This document shows, one piece after another, positions 24,211 through 33,000 of a stretch of DNA of 64,000 nucleotides. How positions within the stretch are numbered: position 1 is the stretch's first letter; the number at the start of each line of letters is the position of its first letter. The DNA is from Chryseobacterium sp. MEBOG06 (lineage in GTDB: Bacteria > Bacteroidota > Bacteroidia > Flavobacteriales > Weeksellaceae), in assembly GCF_021869765.1 (NCBI RefSeq), contig NZ_CP084580.1:2604001-2668000 (forward strand), in the 5' to 3' direction. The notes under the pieces are model-generated. The model had not been told where the DNA came from, made no database searches, and worked only from the letters and a program-made list of their open reading frames with translations. Both the position numbers and the translations under genes were made by a program.

Positions 24211-25113
24211 TTATGATTTTCTTGCGACTCCCTCCTCTTCATGCTGAATGACTCTCTTACAGATCACCACTTCATTTTCAGAAATGTTGTTTGTAGTAAT
24301 ATCCTGGTCGAAATCTATATATTTTCTAAAACTAAAAAACGATTTTTTAGTGTAAAATATCCAGTAATACGGCTCATTACTATCGTCTGAAAGATGAATA
24401 ACAGAACCGGGATTTTTGTGATTGTAATCATCTACTACTCTGTAGAACCAGTCTCCAAAATTAACTCCGGTCGGAAGTGTTTTTGCTTTAATTCTGAATC
24501 GGTTGGTATCTTCTAATTTTTTGCTCAACTCTACATTCAAAACCATTAATCTGTCAAAATCTGCTCCCTCAAAATCAGGAAGTTTCTGATCAGGAGAATA
24601 TCTCCAGGTTTTATAGATATCAAAAGGAATACTGATAAACTGGATATAACAGTAATAAAATACCATTGGAACCACAAAAATCAGCATACTTGTTGCAGCC
24701 ATTACCGCATATCCTGTTCCTCTGCTCATCCAGTTAAAGATCAGGGTAAAAAGAAATCCGCCCAGAGCAATACATGTAAGTGACAATATAGATTCAAACA
24801 GAATACTCATGGCCAGAGATTCAATATGTTTTTTGAAATACCGGTGTAGTAAGTTAACATGAATAATCCCGAAAATAAGGTAGATAACCTGTGCTATAAG
24901 ATACCAGTACGGATTAAACAGATTTCCGGCAAATCCAAAAACTCCGGGAATAGCCAGGCATAAACTGCATAGAAGGACGTATACAATAATTACTTTAATT
25001 TTTATCGCAGGTTTATTTCTCCTGATTACACCCAGTATAACCATCATAATAATTGCGATTAAAGGCATTAGGATATACCTTAAAAAAATACCTTTTACTG
25101 AAGAGATTTCCAT
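24211..25113 (-). CDS. tssN: type VI secretion protein TssN-like
   Basis: A 300-residue membrane protein with about six hydrophobic helices in the first 180 residues (ILMPLIAIIMMVILGVI, VIIVYVLLCSLCLAIPG, YWYLIAQVIYLIFGIIH, LTCIALGGFLFTLIF, LIFVVPMVFYYCYI) and a soluble C-terminal domain (TLPTGVNFGDWFYRVVDDYN, EPYYWIFYTKKSFFSFRKYI). This layout matches TssN, a component found in the Bacteroidota T6SSiii, which lacks the classical TssJLM complex. It lies 26 bp before tssK and 54 bp after the TssG-like gene. Confidence 0.82.
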   Translation of the reverse strand: MEISSVKGIFLRYILMPLIAIIMMVILGVIRRNKPAIKIKVIIVYVLLCSLCLAIPGVFGFAGNLFNPYWYLIAQVIYLIFGIIHVNLLHRYFKKHIESLAMSILFESILSLTCIALGGFLFTLIFNWMSRGTGYAVMAATSMLIFVVPMVFYYCYIQFISIPFDIYKTWRYSPDQKLPDFEGADFDRLMVLNVELSKKLEDTNRFRIKAKTLPTGVNFGDWFYRVVDDYNHKNPGSVIHLSDDSNEPYYWIFYTKKSFFSFRKYIDFDQDITTNNISENEVVICKRVIQHEEEGVARKS

Positions 25114-25167
25114 TTGTTTCTTTTCGAATTTATACTTTGTTGGTAATTGTAAATATAATAAAATAAA

Positions 25168-26109
25168 TTAGAGGAACGTAGAGTATCCAAGGCGGCTGGC
25201 ATTTCTTTCATCATCTTCAAGACTGAAAGAATATTCCTCCTTTTCTGTAACAAAATTCTCTTCCACATCCACTGTTACCGGAAGAAAATAGTCGTACAGC
25301 GTCTGAAGAACTTTTCTGAACGGACTTCCCGGGATGTATCTTTTCATTTCCTCATAAGGAATGGGGCCTATATTGACTACCCAGTTCCGCTGCCCGTCCA
25401 TATGCCTGCCACTTGGAATATAGGTGACCCCTAATCGTGAGTTTCCCAACAGCATAGAATCATCATTTTTCTCTATCCCATCAATAATATTGGGCGAAAA
25501 ACTAACCTCCACCGGTACCTGAAGAAAGGCGGTCATACATCTCTCAAACCATTTTTTATCTCCTCTGATCTGATGAAAAAACGGCAGAATATGCATGAAA
25601 ATATAGGCATTATGCTTATCCAGCATCTTGATCAGCGGCAAAAGTTCACTTACCGTTTCCAGCAGTGAATCTGTATTGCTTGTAATGTCATATTCCGACT
25701 CTTTAAGCAATGCGCTGATCTCCGTAAAAAAGACTTCCAGCTCAAAAGGACGGAAAAACTTCCGTGCATCTTCTTCTACCCTTTTCTGCTTCCGGATTTC
25801 CCTTACTACAGTATCCACATTTTTTCTGGAAGCTCCAAGTGAAGGTGGATGAAACAGCCCTTCCGGAAGATAATCATAAATACCCTCCCTGTAAGTTTCC
25901 AGCGTAAATACTTCTTCATCAAATCCCAGATAACTGCTTGAAATACTTTTAATATCCTTCAGGTAAGCACGGTCGTTTACTCCGACACGCTCAATGAATA
26001 TATTGCTTACTGCCCGATGATATTTTAAAAGGTTAACCGCCACTGCTTCAGCCTTATAATCTGTCTGCAGCTTATTGTAATGCATATCTACAATATTATT
26101 CTCATACAT
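25168..26109 (-). CDS. tssG: type VI secretion baseplate protein TssG-like
   Basis: A protein of 313 residues. The C-terminal half carries a TssG-like pattern, NIGPIPYEEMKRYIPGSPF then LYDYFLPVTVDV and a closing RLGYSTFL, matching the G-P-(L/I)-x(n)-Y-x(n)-L-P-G core. TssG is a baseplate wedge protein. ATG 26109 is preferred; the frame runs back to a TTG at 26154. It is first in the tssG-tssN-tssK unit. No tssF, tssE, sheath (tssBC), hcp, vgrG or clpV gene is in the window, so the rest of the machine must be elsewhere if it exists. Confidence 0.75.
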   Translation of the reverse strand: MYENNIVDMHYNKLQTDYKAEAVAVNLLKYHRAVSNIFIERVGVNDRAYLKDIKSISSSYLGFDEEVFTLETYREGIYDYLPEGLFHPPSLGASRKNVDTVVREIRKQKRVEEDARKFFRPFELEVFFTEISALLKESEYDITSNTDSLLETVSELLPLIKMLDKHNAYIFMHILPFFHQIRGDKKWFERCMTAFLQVPVEVSFSPNIIDGIEKNDDSMLLGNSRLGVTYIPSGRHMDGQRNWVVNIGPIPYEEMKRYIPGSPFRKVLQTLYDYFLPVTVDVEENFVTEKEEYSFSLEDDERNASRLGYSTFL

Positions 26110-26485
26110 AGTGTTTCCTGTGATTATGACTTGTAAAGATAATATATCTCGCAAGTTTGAAAAAATATTTCATTAATAATTTATCCTAAAAGTACTAATT
26201 TATTAATATTACCCGGAAAAAAATCAATTAAATTCCGTGAAAATACGGTAATGAGCAGGAATGTTCAACGTTCTAAATTGAAATTTTCAAGCTTTTTGAG
26301 TCATTATTTTGCATTTACCGTCCTTTACTATATACACTCGTAAAATTCTTCCCAAACCTAGTAACAATTCCCTATCTTATTTAGATTAATTTTTATTAAC
26401 ATCATATTATAGAATAAAATCAAGATAATTAACGCACATTCCGAAAGTGGGACGTATCTTTGCAGACTGAAAATTGTTATTTAAA
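26110..26485. other. 376-bp divergent regulatory gap
   Basis: It lies between the divergent tssG and nuclease genes. It contains the -7 element of the nuclease gene. The rest is AT-rich without a gene; no clear tss promoter was found. Confidence 0.5.
26455..26462 (+). promoter_or_regulatory. -7 promoter element of the S1/P1 nuclease gene
   Basis: TATCTTTG fits TAnnTTTG. Transcription would start near 26468, about 18 nt before the ATG. Confidence 0.5.
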
Positions 26486-27277
26486 ATGAAAAGTATTTAT
26501 TCTAAAATTCTGATTTTAGCATTCATTTCCTCTTCGCTTTATTCTTATGCATGGGGACTTACCGGACATAGAGTAATTGCAGATATTGCACAGAACCACC
26601 TTTCCGGAAAGGCAAGAAGAGAGATCAAAAAAATAATGGGCAGGGAACGCCTTGCTTATTGGGCTAACTGGCCAGACTTCATTAAATCTGATACTACAGG
26701 AACATGGAAACAGGCTTCATCATGGCACTATGTAAACATTGATCCACAGACTGACTTTAAAGCTTTTGAAGAGAAATTAAAAGCACAGGCAGGACCAAGT
26801 CTTTACACACAGGTTAATACCCTATCCAGCCAGATCAAAGACAAAAACACTTCTGAAAAAGACAGAAAAATTGCTTTGATCTTCCTTATTCACATTATGG
26901 GAGACCTTGCACAGCCTTTACACGTGGGAAGAGCTGACGATTTGGGAGGAAACAAAATCAATGTAACTTACTTTGGCGAGAAAACCAACTTACACTCAGT
27001 TTGGGATGGAAAATTAGTTGATTCTCAAAAATACAGCTATACTGAGTATTCTAAACTTTTAGATATTAAATCTAAAGAAGAGGTAAAGCAAATTCAATCG
27101 GGAACAGTAGAAGACTGGTTATACGATTCTCACAAAATCGCAAACAAGATCTATGCACAGACTCCTAACGATTCAAAATTATCTTACGACTACCAATATA
27201 AGTTTAATGATACAATGGAAAGACAGCTTCTATACGGAGGTCTGAGACTGGCAAAAGTATTGAATGAACTTTTTTAA
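26486..27277 (+). CDS. S1/P1-type nuclease
   Basis: A 263-residue secreted nuclease. After the signal peptide (cleavage after A22) the mature protein starts with W23 and continues WGLTGHRVIADIAQNHL; the N-terminal Trp and the following His are zinc ligands of the S1/P1 family. Further ligands lie in YWANWPDFIKSD, SSWHYVNID, FLIHIMGDLAQPLHVGRADD and NLHSVWDGKL. The enzyme degrades single-stranded nucleic acid and 3'-nucleotides, here probably for periplasmic or extracellular phosphate and nucleoside scavenging. The in-frame TTG at 26474 is not favoured over ATG 26486. Confidence 0.93.
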   Translation: MKSIYSKILILAFISSSLYSYAWGLTGHRVIADIAQNHLSGKARREIKKIMGRERLAYWANWPDFIKSDTTGTWKQASSWHYVNIDPQTDFKAFEEKLKAQAGPSLYTQVNTLSSQIKDKNTSEKDRKIALIFLIHIMGDLAQPLHVGRADDLGGNKINVTYFGEKTNLHSVWDGKLVDSQKYSYTEYSKLLDIKSKEEVKQIQSGTVEDWLYDSHKIANKIYAQTPNDSKLSYDYQYKFNDTMERQLLYGGLRLAKVLNELF

Positions 27278-27598
27278 TTGAAAGTTAAAAGTTATTTCAA
27301 CATAGAAATTATAAAACGGGACTTCGGTTTCGTTTTTTTTTGCTCAAAATTTTAAAATTACAGAGGGTAAAATTTTGTTTAAAATACCAAATGTCCCTAT
27401 TTTTTGAAATTAATATCTGTTTTAATTTCAAAAAAAAGAATTAACCATAATGTTTTAATTATCAATTAATTGATGTGTATTCGGAAATTATTAATACCCT
27501 TTATCTTATATATTTTACAAAAAAGATTGCATAGTGTGTAACCTTTTCACCTCTTCAAACGTATATTATATAGTAACTCTTTTTTGAGGATAAAATAA
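27278..27598. other. 321-bp gap before rpoD
   Basis: It holds the nuclease terminator and a further inverted repeat (27345-27354 with 27368-27377). It is otherwise very AT-rich. The rpoD promoter must lie here, but no convincing TAnnTTTG was found. Confidence 0.5.
27314..27340 (+). terminator. terminator of the S1/P1 nuclease gene
   Basis: A 9-bp stem with G-T pairs closes a TTCG tetraloop (C-TTCG-G) and a run of nine T follows. Confidence 0.8.
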
Positions 27599-28465
27599 AT
27601 GAGACAATTAAAAATCACTAAGCAGGTTACCAACAGGGAAACTGCTTCATTAGACAAGTATTTGCAGGAAATTGGTAAAGTGGAACTGATTACTGCGGAC
27701 GAAGAAGTAGAATTGGCACAAAGAATACGTGCTGGCGACAGAGCTGCACTGGAGAAATTAATCAAAGCCAACCTTCGTTTCGTAGTTTCTGTATCTAAAC
27801 AATACCAAAATCAAGGTCTTTCTTTACCCGATTTGATCAATGAAGGTAATTTAGGATTGATGAAAGCGGCAAAAAGGTACGATGAAACTAGAGGTTTCAA
27901 ATTTATCTCTTATGCAGTATGGTGGATCCGTCAATCAATTTTACAGGCATTGGCTGAGCAGTCAAGAATTGTAAGGCTTCCGTTGAACAAAATTGGTTCC
28001 ATCAACAAAATCAATAAAGCATACGCTCACCTTGAGCAGGAAAATGAAAGACCACCTTCTCCGGAAGAATTGGCTGAAGTTCTTGACATGAGCGAGGAAG
28101 ATATTAAAGAATCTATGAAAAACTCCGGTAGACACCTGTCTATGGATGCACCTCTTGTAGAAGGTGAAGATTCTAATCTTTATGATGTATTACGTTCAGG
28201 AGAATCTCCAAGTCCAGATAAAGATCTGATGCTTGAATCTCTACAAATTGAGATTGAAAGAGCATTGAATACGCTGACTCCAAGAGAAGCGGATTTGGTA
28301 AGATTATACTTCGGACTGAACGGAAAACACCCAATGACTTTAGAGGAAATTGGTGAGACTTTCGATCTAACAAGAGAGAGAGTTCGTCAGATCAAAGAAA
28401 AAGCAATTAAGAGACTAAAACACAATACCAGAAGCAAGATCCTGAAATCTTACCTAGGTAAATAA
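27599..28465 (+). CDS. rpoD: primary sigma factor RpoD/SigA
   Basis: A 288-residue housekeeping sigma-70. Region 1.2 ([16 protein letters not shown]), region 2 ([20 protein letters not shown], then [13 protein letters not shown] for -10 melting and recognition), region 3 and region 4 ([20 protein letters not shown]) are all present. It lacks the long region 1.1 and the non-conserved insert of E. coli RpoD, which is normal for Bacteroidota, where this factor reads the -33 TTTG/-7 TAnnTTTG promoters. Region 4 ends in [16 protein letters not shown]. Monocistronic with its own terminator. Confidence 0.97.
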   Translation: MRQLKITKQVTNRETASLDKYLQEIGKVELITADEEVELAQRIRAGDRAALEKLIKANLRFVVSVSKQYQNQGLSLPDLINEGNLGLMKAAKRYDETRGFKFISYAVWWIRQSILQALAEQSRIVRLPLNKIGSINKINKAYAHLEQENERPPSPEELAEVLDMSEEDIKESMKNSGRHLSMDAPLVEGEDSNLYDVLRSGESPSPDKDLMLESLQIEIERALNTLTPREADLVRLYFGLNGKHPMTLEEIGETFDLTRERVRQIKEKAIKRLKHNTRSKILKSYLGK

Positions 28466-28489
28466 TTTTAGCGTAAAAATTTTTATAGG

Positions 28490-28517
28490 CGGAGTCTGTT
28501 TTCAGGCTCCGTTTTTT
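28490..28517 (+). terminator. rpoD terminator
   Basis: CGGAGTCTG/CAGGCTCCG (one G-T pair) with a short T loop, followed by a T-run, 25 bp after the stop codon. Confidence 0.8.
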
Positions 28518-28546
28518 ATAGGTATCAATATTAAAATATTTTTATA

Positions 28547-29119
28547 ATGAAATCATTAATAAAGCCCAAACCGGGAGATCTGTTCTATATTCCCTCAATC
28601 AGTCAATCGAATGAAAATGGATTTGTTATTGCCCGTTATATTGAATTTATTAAACCGAATCTGGGCCATCTTATTGAAGTTTTTGATCATTTTTACACCG
28701 AACTTCCAAAAAATATTTCTGATGTAGATACAAGTAAGAAACTATTCCAGCCTATATTTTGCAGCATGCGTTTCTCAGGAATTCCAAGATGGAAAATACT
28801 CTTTAATCATCCTGAATATGATAAATCTGAATCAGATTATAAGAATATTGCGTTCAAATTTGATGGAAGTATCTGGATTGGTGGTGAAAGCAGAATAACA
28901 GAAAATGAGGAATTACAAAATATGGAACCTTCTATTTGCTGGCGTATGGACCATATTATCTTTAGAGTATTATATCATTTAAAAGGATTTCTGTCTTACG
29001 ATGAAATTATGAATTACGACAAGATACCTACTGAATACAGGGTGGATAATGAAAGTGCGAAGAAAAAAGTTCTTGAAATCACAAAAATTATAGATAACAA
29101 GTTCAGGAGCTGGGGATAA
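28547..29119 (+). CDS. Imm26-like immunity-family protein
   Basis: A 190-residue soluble protein whose start, KPKPGDLFYIPSIS, then GFVIARYIEF and LIEVFDHFY, matches the opening beta strands of the Imm26 immunity family (K-x-G-x-x-F-x-I-P). Imm26 proteins protect against polymorphic-toxin effectors in other bacteria. No toxin lies next to it: rpoD precedes it and an oxygenase cassette follows. It could be an orphan immunity gene or a housekeeping relative with another function. Confidence 0.72.
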   Translation: MKSLIKPKPGDLFYIPSISQSNENGFVIARYIEFIKPNLGHLIEVFDHFYTELPKNISDVDTSKKLFQPIFCSMRFSGIPRWKILFNHPEYDKSESDYKNIAFKFDGSIWIGGESRITENEELQNMEPSICWRMDHIIFRVLYHLKGFLSYDEIMNYDKIPTEYRVDNESAKKKVLEITKIIDNKFRSWG

Positions 29120-29214
29120 AGAGTTTAAGAATCTAAATTCTATTTCATAAGTTTTTGTAACAAAACTAAAAATGTATTCAACTAATACCTTATAATAGCT
29201 TATTAAAAAAAACA

Positions 29215-30446
29215 ATGACTACTCTACCATCTGAAAATAAAATTACTCGAGACAAAAATATTCTTGTTGTTCTACAGCAGGATAATGATATCAATCCGGA
29301 GCTTCAATATTTAATGGATCATTTTTGCGGATCGGTTGTCAATAGACTTTCTGATATAACTACTGATGTAAGCAGTAAAAAAATCTATGTTTGCGGAGAC
29401 CTTAAGAGCCTTGAAGAAAACACTCTGTATTTATCCGTTATAAAAGAACTTTCGGTGAATGATGATAATTATCCTGGAAACTTTTTAAAAACAGTAAGCT
29501 TGGGAGAAGTTCCCATTATTATCAGCAATGCCGGAGTTTATTACAGAAAACTGTTTGGTGATGACTATAGTTTCGATACCATTAAATCTCAACACGACTT
29601 TCAGGAATTAACAGAGTCTAACAAAGAAGTTAAGGCTTTCAGAAAAGGAATCTACCTGAGTAAAGTTACCAAAGAAATTACCGGGGAAGGAAAAGAAGCT
29701 TTTCACTACAACCTTTTACGATGTTCAAGCAATTTAACAGGACCTACCGATAATTTCCGTGAAATTGATACAAATATTATCAACCTTCTGAATGAATGTG
29801 TACAGGATACTTTTGAGTACAGCACAGACATGAACCATGCTCTTGTACAGATTTATGAAAATAAAAAAAAGTAACTGATTCTGATAAGGAAGTAAAAGCC
29901 AAAATAAAAGCCCATTCCGACAAAACGAAAGATATGCCTAAAGAAGGGCTTATTGCGTTTTGTACGTTCTATGACCGTTCAAATACAGAACAATTAAAAC
30001 CTTCAGCTACTGACAGGTTCGACTGGTGTTATAAACAGACAAGTGCTTTAACAAGACTTCATTTCAGGTTGAAAAAAACAGTTGAAGACGATTCATTGGA
30101 AAAAGAGTTTACCGTTACCTTATATCCAAATTCTGCGTTTTTTATTCCCCTTTCTACTAATAGGCTGTATACTCATGAAATCAGACCTTCAGTTTTGGGC
30201 GTTAATCAAATCCCGATAAGAATGGGATATGTAGTCCGCTGTTCTAATGTGGAAGCGATGCATACCGATAATCAGACTTATATAAAAGAAAATGGCCATT
30301 ATATTAAGCTTGAAGAGATGACCCCGGAACTTCGTGAAGAGCTAAGAAGTTCTTATTATGAAGAAAACAGCACTGAAAACATGATAGAATATGGCAAAGT
30401 TCATTTCAGCATGAACTCAGGAGATTATGAGAAACCTATATTTTAA
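29215..30446 (+). pseudogene. 2OG-Fe(II) oxygenase-like protein 1, frameshifted at an A8 run
   Basis: Two open frames, 29215-29874 (219 codons) and 29934-30446, are one gene broken at eight A residues (29863-29870). One extra A gives a continuous 410-residue product. Evidence: the downstream frame stays open back to the A-run and encodes KIKAHSDKTKD in the gap, with the H-x-D iron ligands at 29913-29921. The joined product parallels the next gene from start to end: NHALVQIYEN/DNALIEVYDS, AHSD/FHSD, PNSAFFIPLSTNRLYTHEI/HNSVILFSVETNRKFQHKI (distal His) and YVVRCS/ITFRKS (Arg for 2-oxoglutarate). The N-terminal ~150 residues have no recognised family. Sequence error, true mutation or slippage are all possible. 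Confidence 0.78.
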
Positions 30447-30454
30447 TAGAAAAA

Positions 30455-31258
30455 ATGAATAGAAGCGACTTTCAAAAAATACAGCTTCCTTTAGACCGTA
30501 ATATGTTTATGGATTTATTCCATTCAGCTGAATTTGAGTTAACAGGAAAAGGAAGACTAGGAAATCATCTGGTAAAAGTGGAAGGTAAAGATATCTCAAT
30601 TGTAAGAACCACGACCCGATATCATATTCCGGCAGCTGCGTTTTCGGAAATTCATGAGAAACTTATTGAACAGATTAATGCAACTCTTTTATCCGAAAAT
30701 ACAGAAATACCGGTACAGTATTTTGACAATGCGTTAATTGAAGTGTATGATTCTACTTACTCCAAGATGGGTTTTCATTCCGATCAGGCTTTAGATTTAG
30801 AAAGTAACTCTTTTATAGGACTTTTCTCATGCTATGAGCAGCCGGACGAACTGGAAGATTTTCAGTTGAGAAAACTTGTCGTGAAAGATAAATTAACAGA
30901 TGAAGAATTTGAAATTATTTTGCACCATAACTCTGTTATTTTATTTTCTGTGGAAACCAACAGAAAATTTCAGCATAAAATTGTGCTGAATACAGCACCT
31001 GATCCAAAAAAGGCGGCCAATGATAATAAATGGCTGGGAATTACGTTCCGAAAGTCGAAAATATCTGTTCAGTTCAATAATGAAAAGCCTTATTTTCCTT
31101 CCGGAGAAGTATTGACATTAGCGGACAAAGAACAGGAATCAGAGTTTTTTAAACTGAGAGGTCAGGAAAACAGATCATTGGATTTCGTTTATCCCCCTCT
31201 GCTGTACACCATTAGTCCGGGAGATATGATACCTCCTGTTGAGAAGAAAAATATTTAA
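30455..31258 (+). CDS. 2OG-Fe(II) oxygenase-like protein 2
   Basis: A 267-residue protein with a complete double-stranded beta-helix iron triad: H108 and D110 in GFHSDQALD, H174 in NRKFQHKIV, and R199 in ITFRKS as likely 2-oxoglutarate anchor. The layout resembles AlkB-like dioxygenases, but the AlkB nucleotide-recognition lid is not evident, so the substrate is open. It starts 8 bp after the frameshifted paralogue and 12 bp before the GNAT gene, so the genes are almost surely co-transcribed. The family is assigned from the motif spacing only. Confidence 0.78.
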   Translation: MNRSDFQKIQLPLDRNMFMDLFHSAEFELTGKGRLGNHLVKVEGKDISIVRTTTRYHIPAAAFSEIHEKLIEQINATLLSENTEIPVQYFDNALIEVYDSTYSKMGFHSDQALDLESNSFIGLFSCYEQPDELEDFQLRKLVVKDKLTDEEFEIILHHNSVILFSVETNRKFQHKIVLNTAPDPKKAANDNKWLGITFRKSKISVQFNNEKPYFPSGEVLTLADKEQESEFFKLRGQENRSLDFVYPPLLYTISPGDMIPPVEKKNI

Positions 31259-31270
31259 AACCAAACACTT

Positions 31271-31771
31271 ATGAAATATACTACAAAATGGCTCACTGAT
31301 AAAGCACGTGTAAAAGAACTGGTAGACTTTTTTATCACCCATAAAACTGATTCCTATATTTCCCATGGCGAAATGATGTCCGGAAGAGCGATAGATTCTC
31401 ATCACTGGAATCCAGATCTCGAAGTGATATTAACAGAGCAGCTCATTACAGATTTTAATTCTGACGGCAGTTCTAAACTGAATATTTTAATTGCAGAAAA
31501 TGAGAACGGAGAGATTGTCGGAATGATGGTTTTCAATGTGATCAACAGCCCTTTTAAAAAGTATGCGATTTTAGAAGATATGCTGTTGGACCAGTCGGTA
31601 CGCGGGCAGTCTCTTGGAAGCAAACTTTTGGAGAAAGCCATTCAGGCTTCTAAAGGCTGGAACATAAGCTTCATTTTACTGGAAAGCGGTGTGAACAATC
31701 ATGGAGCCCATAATTTTTTCAGTAAATATGGTTTTAAAAAAGTATCAGAGAGCTATATTTTAGCGTTATAA
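31271..31771 (+). CDS. GNAT-family N-acetyltransferase
   Basis: A 166-residue acetyltransferase. Strands 2-4 (LNILIAENENGEIVGMMVF, YAILEDMLLDQSVRGQSLG) carry the acetyl-CoA pyrophosphate loop, seen as Q/R-G-x-x-L-G (RGQSLGSKLLEKAI), and the C-terminal part reads GAHNFFSKYGFKKVSESY, a classic GNAT motif B. The substrate is unknown; small amine or amino acid acetylation is likely. It lies 12 bp after the oxygenase gene and 31 bp before the FAD monooxygenase gene in the same cassette. Confidence 0.92.
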   Translation: MKYTTKWLTDKARVKELVDFFITHKTDSYISHGEMMSGRAIDSHHWNPDLEVILTEQLITDFNSDGSSKLNILIAENENGEIVGMMVFNVINSPFKKYAILEDMLLDQSVRGQSLGSKLLEKAIQASKGWNISFILLESGVNNHGAHNFFSKYGFKKVSESYILAL

Positions 31772-31802
31772 GTTTTATATCAACAAGCATTGAATCAATC
31801 TC

Positions 31803-32921
31803 ATGAATACCATTTCAATCATCGGAGCCGGAATTGGCGGACTTACATTAGGGAATGTTCTGAAGCAGCATCAGTATGATTTTACGATCTATGAATCTGC
31901 TCCTGAAATAAAACCTGTGGGAGCCGGAATAATGATGGCCGTTAATGCGATGCAGGTTTTTGACCAATTGGGATTGAAAGAAAAAATTGAAAACGCCGGT
32001 AATAAAATTCACAGAATTACAATAGCCAATGAATCTTTAAGACCTATTTCCAAAACAGAGGTACTTGAACTTGAAAACCAGTACAATTCCTGTAATGTAG
32101 CCATCCACAGGGCCGATCTTCAGAAGATTCTGGCTGAAAACTTAAATCCTGATTCTATTAAGCTGGATCATTCTTTAGAAAAAATAGAGAAAAAAGAAAA
32201 TTACGTCTTAGATTTTAAAAACGAAATTCAAATTGAAAGTAAAATAGTTTTTGGAGCGGATGGTATAAAGTCCCCTATCCGAAAGCAGATTTTAAAAACC
32301 GGAATTATCCGAAGCTCAGGCCAGAAATGCTGGCGTGGCCTGCTGGATTTTGATCTGCCGGAGAAATACCATCAGGAGGCCTTCGAAATATGGGGAAAAG
32401 GAAAACGGTTTGGCTTTGTCAAACTTTCTGACAAAAAAGTATACTGGTATGCATGTATCAATGAGAATAGCTTTGACAGCTCTTTAAAGTTACGGGATAT
32501 TTATCATGATTTTGATCCTTTAATTTTAAATATTATTGAAGCCACTGTTGAAGAAAATCTGATATGTAATGACATTTCCGACCTCACTCCTATTCCAACA
32601 TGGTATTCTGAAAACCTGTGCCTGATTGGTGATGCCGCACACGCCACGACTCCGAATATGGGACAGGGAGCCTGCCAGGCGATTGAAGATGCTTATATTA
32701 TCGGCAGATTGCTGGAGAAAGACAGGGACTTTAATGCTGTTTTTGAAGCGTTTCAAAATGTAAGAAGGAAAAAGGTGGATTATATTGTCAGTACAAGCCG
32801 TAGTATTGGGAAATTTTCTCAATGGGAACGGGGAAATACACTGCGTAACTTCCTGATGAGTATGATTCCTGAGAGCATTCATCAAAAGATGGCAAGAAAA
32901 ATTATAGAACTGGAAATGTAA
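31803..32921 (+). CDS. FAD-dependent monooxygenase (class A)
   Basis: A 372-residue flavoprotein of the p-hydroxybenzoate hydroxylase/urate hydroxylase fold. The dinucleotide motif SIIGAGIGGLTLG is at residues 5-17, the DG motif at FGADGIKSPIRKQ, and the second FAD motif at CLIGDAAHATTPNMGQGACQ. It hydroxylates small, often aromatic molecules using NAD(P)H and O2. It ends the four-gene unit with the oxygenases and GNAT protein. Alternatives such as a tetracycline-inactivating TetX-like enzyme belong to the same fold, but nothing specific supports that. Confidence 0.92.
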   Translation: MNTISIIGAGIGGLTLGNVLKQHQYDFTIYESAPEIKPVGAGIMMAVNAMQVFDQLGLKEKIENAGNKIHRITIANESLRPISKTEVLELENQYNSCNVAIHRADLQKILAENLNPDSIKLDHSLEKIEKKENYVLDFKNEIQIESKIVFGADGIKSPIRKQILKTGIIRSSGQKCWRGLLDFDLPEKYHQEAFEIWGKGKRFGFVKLSDKKVYWYACINENSFDSSLKLRDIYHDFDPLILNIIEATVEENLICNDISDLTPIPTWYSENLCLIGDAAHATTPNMGQGACQAIEDAYIIGRLLEKDRDFNAVFEAFQNVRRKKVDYIVSTSRSIGKFSQWERGNTLRNFLMSMIPESIHQKMARKIIELEM

Positions 32922-33000
32922 AGCTTTGAAAAAATCACCATAAAAAAGAATATGTAAAAAAGTATAATCATCTATTCATCACAATCAAATAACAAATACT

